This document shows positions 37,501-48,981 of a stretch of 64,000 bases of DNA, one piece after another; the stretch's first letter is position 1; each line of letters begins with the position of its first letter. The position numbers were made by a program, and so were the translations under genes. Source of the DNA: Phoronis australis (taxonomy: Eukaryota > Phoronida > Phoronidae); the NCBI GenBank assembly GCA_002633005.1, contig NMRA01000999.1, positions 3,300-67,299 on the forward strand. The letters run 5' to 3'. A model generated the notes under the pieces. That model was not told the origin of the DNA, ran no database searches, and saw nothing but the letters and a program-made list of their open reading frames with translations.

Positions 37501-40500
37501 TGAGATAGGATTTGGAATCACTGAGATATATTTTGGTCAAACGAGTATCACCGCTAACAAATGTAGTTTCTTACAATGTATGGGTAAAAAGTAACAAAAA
37601 TTAATTTCACCTCGACAATTTATGTCGTATTGCTCAGAACGTACTTTCGTCCACTAATAGAGTTTATAAAATCGAATAAATAGCACGGAGGCAACATAAG
37701 ATATTGTTTAGTTAATTTGCCTGTGTGTATTAGGAAATATTTATTTTATTTATTTCGGAATTATGTGTATGCGGAATTTAATATATGTATTTTTTCGATT
37801 AAATCATGTTAAGGAACTGCGTAAGTGTCGTGCTGTTGTATTTTTGACATGTAGTAAGAAGTTAACTTATTATTTTAATTATTTCATTGTGAAAAATATT
37901 TATTGAACGCGAATTAAATCATCCCTTTAAATTAAAAAATATATATATTCCTCGAAGTCAACGGCAAGTTCATTTTTCCTTTCAAATTAATTACATGTGC
38001 CCTTTTCTGTCAGTGTCAAAGAGTACGTGAACCTGACCAGAGCTCAGAAAATAAGTGGGGTACACAAACGTTTGGTAACCTTTGGTAAACTGCGGTCGGA
38101 TATTGTAACCTTGGCTGCTGCACAGAGTACAATAACACACGTTTACTGGAGTCATTTTAACTTTTGTGATATTGACCGCAATATCCTGAGCATCCTAAAG
38201 TGCAAATTGTGTCTGGGCGGCGTTGTATATTGCACAAAATGCCTGCACATCACAGAAAAATAGAAATAAAAATAAAAATCTTACCGACTCATTGGTTTAC
38301 TTTGGTCTTTTGTTTTATTGTACGGAGATGTCAAATCATAATATCTCAGAAAACTAAAATTTATAAATCAATATTTTTTACACCAACACTTGAAGTCTTG
38401 TCTTTTATTTTATTTTTTTTTGTTCTGAGATGTCAAGTTAAATAAGTTTTTTTAACAATATACAGTGCTGTAAGTAATTATTTAAATAAGACGGGCCATA
38501 TTGCAATCATTTTATCATATCAAATTTTGATTAAAATATAAAATCTTTGGCAACAGAACTGCTTATGAAATACCCCTACTTGGCTGAGAAAATCTAAATA
38601 TTTTTTTTCAAAGCTCCGTGTTTATGCTTGTTAGTTAATTTTTTCGTTTGTCGTTAGTTTTTAAATAGATTAGATTGCTGGAAAATGTTGTATATTTAAA
38701 TAAATAAGAACAGAAGTGGGCGCTGCCGTTCTTTGATCGACCACATAAAAAAATCAAAACTCATGGAAATATACTAGAACATGACAATATGTTTTTTCTT
38801 TAATATAGTTTAATAACCAAAGCTGCTTATAGCTTACCTTTTAGGTGCCTTTCGCAAACTGTAGTTAAAAGTATGCAATGTTTTCAAACAATTGACAATT
38901 TTGCGGCTCGTTATTGTCGTGATAATGCACCATGAGATAACAGAATATTTCCCAAATCCAAGTTTGTGCAAGACCTTTTTGTGGTGCGATTTCGGAACTT
39001 TTTGTAACTGCATGTAATCCTTTACAGAAGTTTGGAGAAGTTAGAACCCACTTCAAGTCTCAAAACGTGCAAAGTACACTTGTTGAACATAGGACAAATA
39101 TTATCAGAAAAATAAACTACTATTTAGTCTGTCTTTCTCAGGCAACTGGGAAGTGACATTTAGACCAACGGGGTCGACCACGATTTTGGGCTTATTTTCA
39201 GAATTTTTCAGGATCTTGAGAACAACACAGGGTGTTATGATTTTAATGTAGAAAAGCAGCAAATGTCGTTCCACAAACTAGTATTCAAAACAGCAACAAC
39301 AAAATAACTTTATGCATTAGTTTCTCAGTCCTTTTGTTAGTTAAACGTTTGACCATTATAGAAGCAAAGTGTTTTCGTATGATAATGTGTAGAAATAATA
39401 CTGAATTGATTTATTTTTTTTTGCAGTTAATGTTATAATTTTATCTTTGTATTCTATTCCTTACTTTTTGTTTACAATTGCGGAAACGTAGCTTGGGGTA
39501 TTTTTCATGTAAATAAACGATTACACGTTAATGGCTGAGTTTGAACATTGTCTGTAACCTAGGAGATCCCAAACTTCGAAATATGGATTTTTGAAATAAA
39601 TGTTGTCGTTTTCGAACACTAATTTTTTTGCAATTTTGCAATTTGTAATCTTCACGGCTTTAATATTAAATAGATTTATACCAGGAAAATCTTCAGATAG
39701 GCCGGAGAGAACATTTCACGTCGACGTCTTTATTATAATCGCTTACTTTGTGATCACTATGAGCAGAGAGACTGACCGTCACTGAAGTAGATGAAATTGA
39801 CTTTGCTGGAGTTTGATGAGGTGCCAAAAGTCGCGAGAAACGAAACTGCACTAATCATTTTAGACAGTTTACGTGTTTACACTACACACAATGTACGCAT
39901 AGTGGTTTCCGTTCTATTCATTTGCACAATGTCTTGTTACTATCAAAACTGTTGGTCTCCGCCTCACCAGTAACAATGTTAGCAGAAGAAAACCTTTCAC
40001 ATTGCGTTTTCTGATTCAGGGACGGACCCAGGACCCTACTCCTTCCCACATGTATGACCTCAATGGAAAATGCCATCGGCATGTAGAGCACAGATACGCG
40101 GATATTTCATCTCTAAAACTGTGATTGCCCCCACCCCCATTTATGAGGTCTTAGATTCGCCAGTGATTTGCTTTTACACGCCAAAAGTCATGATTTAATC
40201 TCGTTCATATGAAAGTATATTTATGGAGCTTTCGAAACCGTTTCGAACGTCAAAAAATACCTGTGAGTTTCAACATTTAGAAAACTTGAAATGTCACCTT
40301 GATTTATTTCTTTGAGACAACGTAACATTCTCGACAGTTCATTCAAAATTATAATCGTGTAAGTTGTTGGTAGGGTCAATGTACAATGCGCCCAAATAAT
40401 TTACCTCGAACTTTCACAAAATTCATCTTTCAGACAAATACGACCCACAAAACGAGGACACCAAGCGATGGAAAGCCAACTTCCGTTGCGCGCTCAACAG

Positions 40501-43500
40501 TCTCCCGGATGTTGAGCGCGTGAAAAACACAAGATCATACGATAGCAAGGGAAAGAATGCCTACCGACTATACAAATTTATGGAGGAGAAAAGGAAAAAG
40601 ACAAAACGTAGGCTGAGTAAAATTACGACTGATCTCATCTTTTCTTTAAAAAACCTTGCATTCAAAAACAAAGTGTTGTTAATCGAGACGTTATGTAACA
40701 GCTATGTTTATGGCCATTATTATGATTTTGATTTTGTTATTACTATCATAAAATGATTATATTTGTCAAATTAATTATAACTTTATAAGTATTACAATAT
40801 TTTTTACCTAAACATTATCAGAAATAAGATAACGAAGACAACTAATATCATATGTATAGCTTGTCATCTATTATCTATTCCCATAAGAAGCTAGTTTGGT
40901 GTATTTTGTGCAGTATTTTTCAACTAAGCCTGTTCTATTGAATGGTATTTCGGTTACACCCCCCTTTACCAATGGCATGTCGTTCCCATAGCGACCGGTT
41001 TGGAGTAGGCTCAAAGGGTGAATAGGTATCACGTGATCTCTAACCGAGACGTTTGTTGGACCTCACCCAGACCTGGATGCTAAACAAACAAAACAAAGGG
41101 TTCACTGGATTCACAAACAATGACCAACTGATGCCTTAACAATTGGGTTATATTACTCAAAAAGCAGGGCCATGGGAGGAGAACACATGAACAGAGCCTC
41201 CAGTCTGAGTTTTATACACTCAGATTATTAATGTGCTAGTTAAGAGTATTGTGTGCGTTAATTTGTTAATTTGTCTGGGGTCAAACCTCAAAAATCTGAC
41301 TACATCAGGGACATACTCAGATTTTTTTGAAATCGCGGATCAAGGATTTCTTAAAAAGGGGGACCCAAGTCAACAATTTGAAAAATCTAGATTTAATATA
41401 ACTAAAATCAAGAGGAAACGGGTGGTCCGGACCCCTTGACCCGCCTGGATCCGCCTAGGTACATGTGCGAACTGCCCAAAGTTGATTATTTTGTTTCTTG
41501 CGTTTCTCCAAGCGTTTTGTGACTAATTTAGTAGATCAGACTAATGGATTTCTGTCTTATGACTTTGATTTGTAGACTGCAGATTTTCTGGCACACAGTC
41601 CCCATAGCATCGTTTTGTGAAGGAGACTAATACATCCGGGTAGAGATTTTTAGCCCAAAGTAAAAAAGCAGTTCCATTGTTCAGTGTGAACCTTAATTAG
41701 GCTTTGCCTAATTCAAATATTGTTGAGCAACTTACTTAGAGCTATAATTTACTATTTGTTTTTGTGTCTTTTAGGGTGTGGAGGGCGCAGGAGGACATCC
41801 CTGAACCAGGTACGAAGGTGTCTATCGATTAACTATGATTGCATTTATACCGCGTATGCATCTTTATCTCAGTGATAAAGTGGTCCTTATACACTTCTAT
41901 ACGCCTACCTTTCACTTACATGTGCAGGCGGATATACTTTGTATATGCGCATGGGTTTACTGTGTGTCCTGGATCTTTTTGAGAGCAATTTTCATTTAAA
42001 TTAATTTTCGCATTCACTGAACATTCGTCAACCTCTAACGGTTTGTAATGGACAAAATGAACTTCACGCTAGGCTAGTTGTGGCTGTGAGAAACCTCTTA
42101 GCACATCTGTTCGTATTACAAAGATACCCCTGAACTGTAGTCCTGTTCGTGAGATAGAGGCGTTCTTTGTTTTTATACCTGACTTGACTTTTCACAAAAG
42201 CGTCTGATATCGGCTCGTTTTGCGCTTTATGGCATACACTCGACTCAGAAACCTCTTCTCTACAAAATGGTTATCACAGTTCAAATCAGTTTCAATTCGT
42301 TATATTTCTCCAGGTTCCCTTCAACGGCTGCACGTGCATGACAGCCAAATGTGAAAAACAAAATCTCACGGAAGACCGGGAAGACTGCGAAATGAGGACG
42401 ACAGGTAAATATCAAAGAAGAAACATGCGACGAGAGTTCACCATTTCAACGATAAAAATAGTTGCATTGGCGCTACTAACGGATTAACATTCTTCTTTGT
42501 CATAATCTGGGCCCACTATCTCTGTACTCGAAATCGAACTCGATAATTTTTGTTCTACTTTTCTGCGAATTCAAGATATGTGTTAGTCAACCAGTCTCGA
42601 GTACATTATGGTTTACGCGGAAAAACTATTTAGTCAAAGTTTCCCAGCATTCAACCTGTAGCTTTGAGTTTTAACTTGACTGAAATGTCACGTGCTCACT
42701 TGAAATCCTTGCACTAGTTTGTTGCTGGAATCACAGGAGCCGTTAAGTGCGAACGTGGACTAGACACATGTCTGCGTAAACCATAGTATGCTCGGACTCT
42801 GAATAAAACAATTATCTTAAGTTCGCTCTAAAGTAGAATGGTAATTGTCAAAAATATTTTCAAGCTCGATTCTGAATACATACCTTGACCTTGGACGCGC
42901 TTGAAATTCAAGGTTACTTGTCGACCTCCGTACTTTTTCCGTATTCCACAGATGGGAGATAAATTTTGCATTGGCTGTTCAACCATTAGTCATTTTTTCT
43001 ATTTATTCTTCTAAAACAGTTCTTGTAAAATAAGCGCCGTCGCATTCCCCATTTCTGACGTACATGTCACTACGAACGCATTGAAATGTTATCATTGATA
43101 AATCTTTAGGTTTTACAGATTTAAAACACAAATTTCAGTAGACGTTATTCCAATATAACTGACGCAAGGGTGATGGAAACAAACATGCCCTCACCGTTTT
43201 CACTCCTAAGTTGCGACATATTTTGGCTTGTTCATCTTGTAGTACTCGACAGCTGCGAACAGCGCCCATTCTCGGAAGTGGACCAGACGCCTTCTTCCAG
43301 CCGTCGGTCGAGTTACCAACCCCAACAAAGCGTCGCGGAACTTGATCTGAACGGTAACAAAGTGCCAGCTATAAGCCATGAAGAGGAGGTGACAACATTG
43401 AGTGAGTAAAGACAGTGGCCAGGAGACTGTTCTTGTACCATGAAATTCTGTTACGAGATTTAGACTTTTAATTGTGGCTCCACAGTGCGGCAACATTTCA

Positions 43501-46500
43501 GACTCGCCTCTGAAACTGGTCAAAATGAATGATAGTGGTCGACAACAATTTCTGAGATCAACCTGTGGACCAATACTTACGCGAGCCCTTTGTGTAAGTC
43601 GAGTGTAACCTGCTTCGCACTTAAGTGACCCTCTAAACGGGAAACTTTTCACTCTAGAATTGTAACTCAGTTTTGTATCAGCTCCTACTATTTCTGATTT
43701 CTTTGTAGCGCCATCGCCATCTTCAACCGGTATGTCAGACGAAGAAGTCTTGGAAGTAAGTTGAAATTACCTCGAAGTGTTTTACACAACAATTCAAACA
43801 TTAATGGACCTTGAACTATATAAAACGATAAAGCAAATTAAGTTCAGTGGTAGGAATAGACCACTCAACGGGTGCAAATGCAGTTGACTAAATATCTGAT
43901 TTCCGACAGGTTAATCAACTAAAATGTCATCGACGACTAAGACCGTCGCCGAGGTGATTTTGGTTTTCATTGACCTCTGTCCACTAAAGCATGGGCCGCG
44001 CAACACTGAAATAAGTGGAGGGGAGCTATATCCCCCGGCCCCCTCTGGTGTGAAGGCCATGTAAAGGTGGGCATTTGACAGCAGGAATGACGTGCGTCGT
44101 TGTTCTAGTAACTAAATTATGCGTTCGAGTCAATGAAGGGAGGGGGGTTACTTAAACCAATTCAGAAATAAAACTTTGCGTTGCAGTTACAAATGTTGGG
44201 CTTCGAGATGTAAGCTGTGAACGTTGGGGCAATTGTCTGTGGACAACTCTCAGAGTTTTGTTCTAGTTTTCATGTATTTTGCCCTGTGATGGGTTATCGT
44301 TTGCGGAAGAGGCGACTTGGTTTCCGGAAGTTTGGTGTTAACAGCAAAATCAAATGTCTTTTTGCAGAGTACTGGGTCACGTGAGTCTCTTTCCTGTTGG
44401 CACATATTTATCAATTATTAGTTTATTTACACTTAATCATACTATTGTCGTATCTGTGTGAGCATTGCGCATGCCGCTGGGATTTCGTTCACAACACGGT
44501 CACGGTGTTGTTTCATCGGGAAAGATCGGTTAATTTCGTAGCTTCAAATATCTCATCGGAGATGAACGTGATTTGTAAAATTCTTCTGGCAAATCATTGT
44601 TCAGTTTGAAAGTCACGTGATAGTGATTCAGGTCAACATAATGCGAATCGTGCAACTTTTGAATGTTTTCATAAAACTCATGATAGCCTCTCACGCATTT
44701 CGTATAATTTTAGAGAATATTGTATGAAGCACAACGTGAAAGTTTCATACAAATCCAATCAGTCTTTATTTCCGGTTGCATGAAACAGTCCCAAACGGAC
44801 TCGACTAAGTTCCCAAAATCTTCGCGTATTTGTTGTGTTCAACGCTCACAGATGTTACATTTTTCTATAATTTTATCTTTATTATGAGATCCTCTTTGAT
44901 TAATGACATTTCGTAATGATGTAACTAAAAACTGAGCCCTTAATTAAGTCGTAATAATTAGGAACTATGTCCTTTAATGAGGTGCGTTGCATGAAAAGTT
45001 TTTTGCAATAGTATGATAATTTAACTTAGAGTTCACTCACGATCTGTAGCAAAGTCAAACATATGTAGTTATAACACTCAAACATCGTAAGAAAGGACAA
45101 CCAATGTTTTCTCAAGCCCTGAACGTGCATTGAGATGTAGGGAACTTAGTTGTGTCTCTATTTCGAGCTATATCAGGCAACCGGAGACTTGTTCTTTAAT
45201 GGACGCTCGTATTTTCCGCGCGTGAAGTGCAGTGTACGCTATACGAACACGGCGCCGTGAAAACTGTTGACGATCAAAAATTACCAGCGCCATTTACGGG
45301 TAATACCATTCCACCCAGCGGCCAATGATACCGTGGCCTGCAGATGTTTTACATTACGCCATGTGTACGAAAAGCTACGAGAATACCCGAGGTGTCCCGG
45401 ATAGGGTTGTTTGTGTCCCTCCGCGATGACGCGCCGTTTGATTGGCTTCACTTCAATATTTTTAGTGATAAGCCGGCACTGTTGACTCACACACTAAGGT
45501 AAAAATCTTGATAGTCAACCAAGGCTAAGCGTCGTTATTGGCTTTGGGCTATTTTTAGCCCTAGTGTTTTATTTGCTGGTTATTAATTGAATTAAGCAGT
45601 CTTCTGGATCATGGCCATTGTTTCGCGCAAAATGAAGTGGGTTATCTCAAGTGTTTGTTCCTCGACCGCAATATCTGCGTGTTATCATTCCGCCCAAGTC
45701 AATCATTAGTTAGTTCGACAATAGTCCGTACAGAAATTCTTTATGACTCAGGTCGGCAGGTATGAAATCAGTTTGCTTCTAAGAACAGATTATAAGCGAG
45801 TTTTAATCCAAACGAACGCGGTTTGCGTAACCCTGATTTTCTGGCATAGATAATTTCGAGTTATTGCACGAGCTTAAGTTACGGCTGTCCCAGTTCGATG
45901 AGAAGACTGGTTCTGAATATTATAATTATATGCACTTGTATGGCTGAAGGTACACGTGTACTAAAAATCGTCAAAAGATTTGCGAACCACATACTTTTTT
46001 TTAATCAGAGGTTTCACATCGTCAGGCGTACCATTGAATCATACGCACGAGCATCACATCTTACGCACGAACCAAGGCTATGAATCGTGTATAGGAACTC
46101 ATGAATTGTACATGCATCCACGAACCAAAACATCACACATGTGAACACAAAAATACGCATGCGCATCCCCTCAAGTCACCTGTTTGTGCACGTGACTCGA
46201 TGCTCGTGTGTATGATTTTTGTGGTCGTCATGTGGTTTTTGTTCGTATGCATGACTTTTGGGTTCGAGTGCGTGATTCGTTGGTTCTTAGGCATGATTCG
46301 TAGGCTCATAGGTGATTCGTGCTTAAGATGCGATCAAACCAACTCCTCAGCAGCGCCATCTATATGTTGCTTGCAGCCTCTCCGCAAGCAGTAACTGATG
46401 GCATAAACTGATGTATAAGTGTGTACTGGCATCAAAAATAAATTTGTATCATGATGGTCGTATTCCACGTATGCGAGTCAATTAACGCGGTGCCCTTGAC

Positions 46501-48981
46501 ATTTAGGGAAATGGTCATAGAATGGTATCGAGTTATCTGTCAACCTCTCAAACTAAGAGCCTGGTGCTATAAATGGGATAGTTGAATAACCGATAACAAA
46601 AATCCAAGAAATGAGATAACATTAACAGAAGTGTAGTGGATGATGCGTAATGGTAATTTGTAAATACTTTTGTCATTTCCTGATGACCTGTTGGTGAATG
46701 AAGGATTGCCAATATGGTTGTCACTTAAAATACTACAAAATAGTTATAAATAGGAACTTATCAACAGAGTGACTGGCCGATTAAAACATCCCGATCAGAC
46801 AGGAGTCAACGTCGAGCTTTCATGTGTGCATACTCAACTATGCAGCAGTGTTCAAGGAAATAATATGGCCCTAGTATTGCTATTACATTGCCACACTTAA
46901 AGCTACTGTGTCCGAGGGGAGGGTTGGCCTCCTTCTTGTAACTAGGCCTACATTTAGTCTGTTTATCTTTTAGCTTATTGAGCACCTGAGCAACGCTACC
47001 AATAGTCCGCAGTTTGAAAGAGATGGTGAGTAAGAGGGAGATTTAACCGGAAGTATGAAAACACACCAGTGGGGTGCACAGTTCCGCACACTGGTTATTG
47101 AATCGTGGTCGTTCACGAAGCTCGCCACCACAAACCGTTTCTTCAAGCCAACCAAAAAAGAGCAATGGTTTATTCAAGAAATAAATATTTTAAAAGCCGT
47201 GCGCGTGACGTCATTCTCAAATCTTGGAAATTGTGTAAAGGGAACACAGGTCACAAGAGTTGCTATGGAGAAAAAAGTATCCCTTATTGCTCAAAACGAC
47301 ATAGAAACATACTCTCAAAGCGCGTGCTCAAGAGATGGACCCTTTTCCACCATTTTGCTTAAAAAGCCGTTGAAGATACTTTCTTAAGTTTCTCGAAAAA
47401 CAACGCAGTTAATTAATTCTATTTATGCAAAGCTAAAACATGAACATGAGCTGGAATCTGGTCTTGATATTGATGCGTCTCCAAATTGGAGGAGAAAGGT
47501 AAGTACTTATTCATGCGTCTCCTGATTGGAGGAGAAAGGCGTATACTTATTGATGCGTCTCCTGATTGGAGGAGAAAGGCGTGTACTTATTGATGCGTCT
47601 CCTGATTGGAGGAGAAAGGTAAGTACTTATTTATGCGTCTCCTGATTGGAGGAGAAAGGCGTATACTTATTGATGCGTCTCCTGATTGGAGGAGAAAGGC
47701 GTGTACTTATTCGTCCCAATTTACTAGTGATATTGTAATGAGATGGTGTCAGGTTAGTGTCATACATCGGTAAGCACCAACAAACTTATTTTTAGATAAT
47801 ATTGGAGTTAAGGACACACATCTATGTACATTTTGTAAAAAAATACCGGAGGATATTACCCATCTGCATAGCAACTGTAATTTAACATTAGGTTTTTTGG
47901 ATTTCAGTGTTAGGATCATAAACATAACTGGAAGCTCGTTGGAGCTTTCAAATTAAGATACAATTTTGAAAAGGTTGAAGGACAAGACGTAGATCAAAAT
48001 TTCACATTTATCGACAGCATCTCAAAAATACAACTGTCAAATTGACACACTTTAAATGGGAAGTCTTCGAGTATTTCAAAATTAAAAAATTCTTATTTTA
48101 AATAATTTCAAATTCAAAGGTTTTAATAACTTTTATTTTGAGGCGGTTTAGTTTTGAGACATCTTTGTAAAAAATATTAGTTAAAAATATTTACAGCGGC
48201 GATTATTTGGCATTTCAGTGACAATTATTTTACGATTTTGCCTTTAATATTTTCATGTTTTTCCAGCAGCTGATTCACCGTCAACACAGTCACCCATTGC
48301 TGATTCGAAGTTCCATGAAGATTGGGACGAGGAAATGCTAAATGAAATGACGTCATCACCGATTCCCACACCAAGATTCTTCAATCAACCCGGTGGGTAA
48401 AATGGCGATTGTGAAGGTGTCGGTTAATGATGACCAACGTTGTTAACGACGGTGTTGATGATGATGATGAGGGTGGTTTTGGTTTTGGTGATGATGATGA
48501 CGACAACAACGCCGGCGGCAACAAGATGACGTCAATGACGAAGACAACGGCAATAATGACGGTGTTGGTGATGACGACATTGCGTTTTGTAATATTTGCA
48601 ATGCAGAGTTGCCTTTAATGACGTAAGCCTACGTTTAATCCCAAACTTGACCAGCCGTGACAGAGTAAACTGCAAGCGCCTCGTTTATCTCAACCTTTGG
48701 ACTCGTAATTGCACAAAAATTACATATCTTTGAATATTTTTTTAAAATTTACCGCAATATGTCACGATATTTCTTTCAGACATTCAATGTTTTGTTTGTT
48801 TACGTCTGCAGGTGATTACGACACAAGAATACAAGCTTTAAGCGACAATGCAAGCTCCATGAGCACAATACATTCGGTGTTGACATGGAAAACAGTTGGA
48901 ATTGCTGCACCCACCGTGACGGACCTCTCTGTGTTGTGTAATGCCCAAGTACCGGAGACAGTTCGTGCGTTTGCGGAATAA
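34585..48981 (+). CDS. IRF: interferon regulatory factor (IRF1/2-like architecture), 9 exons
   Basis: Exons: 34585-34855, 40434-40607, 41775-41809, 42314-42404, 43243-43401, 43709-43755, 46974-47025, 48270-48392 and 48812-48981 (stop TAA). Phases match throughout, giving 1122 nt or 373 aa. The start ATG has a good context (CACCATGG), and an AG at 34554-34555 suggests a 5' UTR intron. Residues 1-35 are a basic/acidic extension. Residues 36 to about 150 form the IRF DNA-binding domain with Trp40, 55, 67, 75 and 86, plus Trp103. The recognition-helix block [10 protein letters not shown] keeps the Arg, Cys, Asn and Ser positions that contact GAAA in known IRFs. A Lys/Arg-rich nuclear-localisation-like patch follows (about 140-155), then a Cys-rich linker from exons 3-4. 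The tail is Ser/Pro- and acid-rich ([10 protein letters not shown]). I see no IRF-association (SMAD/FHA-like) domain. Known IRFs are nuclear transcription factors of innate immunity and development; the targets of this one are unknown. Exon 2 could instead end at 40616, and exon 8 could start at 48267; both keep the frame. Confidence 0.88.
37112..37775 (+). repeat. 333-bp tandem direct duplication in IRF intron 1
   Basis: Both copies start ACTGATTAG (37112 and 37445). They share GACGTTC, TGGGACCTT, GATATATT, GGTAAAAAGT, AATTTA, CAGAACGT, AAAATCGA, ATAAGATATTGTT and TTCGGAATT in order. Divergence is substantial, so the duplication is old. The composition is markedly AT-rich. Confidence 0.85.
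40017..40165. mobile_element. MITE, family B, copy 4
   Basis: CAGGGACGGACCCAGGACCC at the left and TTAGATTCGCCAGTG at the right, 149 bases, close to the 154-155 bases of copies 1 and 2. It lies in IRF intron 1, about 270 bases before exon 2. Confidence 0.65.
41330..41458. mobile_element. possible MITE, family B, copy 5
   Basis: CGCGGATCAAGG at the left is the approximate inverse of CCTGGATCCGCC at the right, both matching family B ends. The interior is not obviously alike. It lies in the IRF intron between exons 2 and 3. Confidence 0.4.
42507..42894. mobile_element. long-inverted-repeat MITE, family A, copy 2
   Basis: It shares CTGGGCCC...TCTGTACTCGAAATCGAACTCG and the internal TCGAGTACATTATGGTTTACGC with the 2381-2789 element, and again has inverted arms (AAGATA...TATCTT, GCGAA...TTCGC). 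It lies in an IRF intron between exons 42314-42404 and 43243-43401. It is more diverged than copy 1. Confidence 0.7.
44772..45184. mobile_element. MITE family D, copy 3 (413 bp)
   Basis: CCGGTTGCATGAAACAGTCC at the left and GGCAACCGG at the right; interior TAGGGAACTTAG and AAATCTTCGCGTATTTG as in copy 1. It lies in the long IRF intron 43756-46973. Confidence 0.85.
46040..46325. repeat. imperfect palindrome of about 290 bp
   Basis: The left arm (CACGAACC, ATGAATCG, CATGCATCCACGAACCAAAA, CACAAAAAT) recurs inverted in the right arm (ATTTTTGTGG, TTTTTGTTCGTATGCATG, GATTCGTTGGTTC, GATTCGTGC). The centre is near 46175. It lies in IRF intron 6. Confidence 0.55.
47418..47878 (+). pseudogene. degenerate LINE reverse-transcriptase C-terminal fragment
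   Basis: Plus-strand translation gives [20 protein letters not shown] (from 47418) up to the first minisatellite unit. After the array, 47741-47878 reads as a pattern resembling RW-x-x-YRIIHR-x-LPTN-x-FL, then [20 protein letters not shown]. The CTFCKK...HL...C block is the C-terminal zinc-knuckle-like motif following the reverse transcriptase in many L1/Tx1-type LINEs. A stop codon lies in frame at 47771, and the two pieces are in different frames, so it is not functional. It lies within IRF intron 7, in the same orientation as IRF. The clade assignment is tentative. Confidence 0.65.
47472..47711. repeat. 40-bp minisatellite, 6 units, organised as a duplicated trimer
   Basis: Six exact-length 40-base units share the core ATGCGTCTCCTGATTGGAGG. 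The variable segment after GAGAAAGG is TAAGT, CGTAT, CGTGT, then again TAAGT, CGTAT, CGTGT. The array is therefore a 120-base trimer duplicated once. The first unit keeps CCAAATTGG where the others have CCTGATTGG. Units 1 and 4 contain AAGGTAAGT, a perfect 5' splice-site consensus. Confidence 0.95.
48451..48575. repeat. GAT/GAC-rich simple repeat
   Basis: Clusters of GATGATGATGA and GACGACAAC within about 125 bases, just downstream of IRF exon 8. An open frame of 63 codons here (acidic DDDD runs) is explained by the repeat. Confidence 0.6.

Larger units (their letters stand above)
34856..40433 (+). other. IRF intron 1 (AT-rich)
   Basis: A 5.6-kb intron interrupts the DNA-binding domain. About 35100-39700 is noticeably more AT-rich than the rest of the window. 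It contains the 333-bp tandem duplication and family B copy 4. An open frame of 88 codons at 37997-38263 (ending ...[12 protein letters not shown]) is unexplained. Confidence 0.7.

Noticed and set aside
37997-38263. 88-codon open frame with CKLC...CTKC in IRF intron 1
   Set aside because: The four cysteines suggest a zinc ribbon, but there is no supporting family match or splice evidence, and the region is AT-rich repeat-like DNA.
43206-43652. 148-codon minus-strand open frame
   Set aside because: Overlaps IRF exon 5 in antisense and has no family resemblance.
44368-44380. 13-base microexon (AG|AGTACTGGGTCAC|GTGAGT) between IRF exons 6 and 7
   Set aside because: Including it shifts the frame and creates a stop in the exon at 46974; skipping it joins exons 6 and 7 cleanly (EEVLELIEHL).
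47055-47387. 110-codon open frame just after IRF exon 7
   Set aside because: It follows a strong donor (GATG|GTGAGT) and is intronic; similarity to LINE coding could not be shown for this part.
47472-47711. CRISPR-like array
   Set aside because: The whole 40-base unit is repeated with no unique spacers; it is a minisatellite in eukaryotic DNA.
48427-48618. Acidic open frame after IRF exon 8
   Set aside because: Explained by the GAT/GAC simple repeat after the splice donor.
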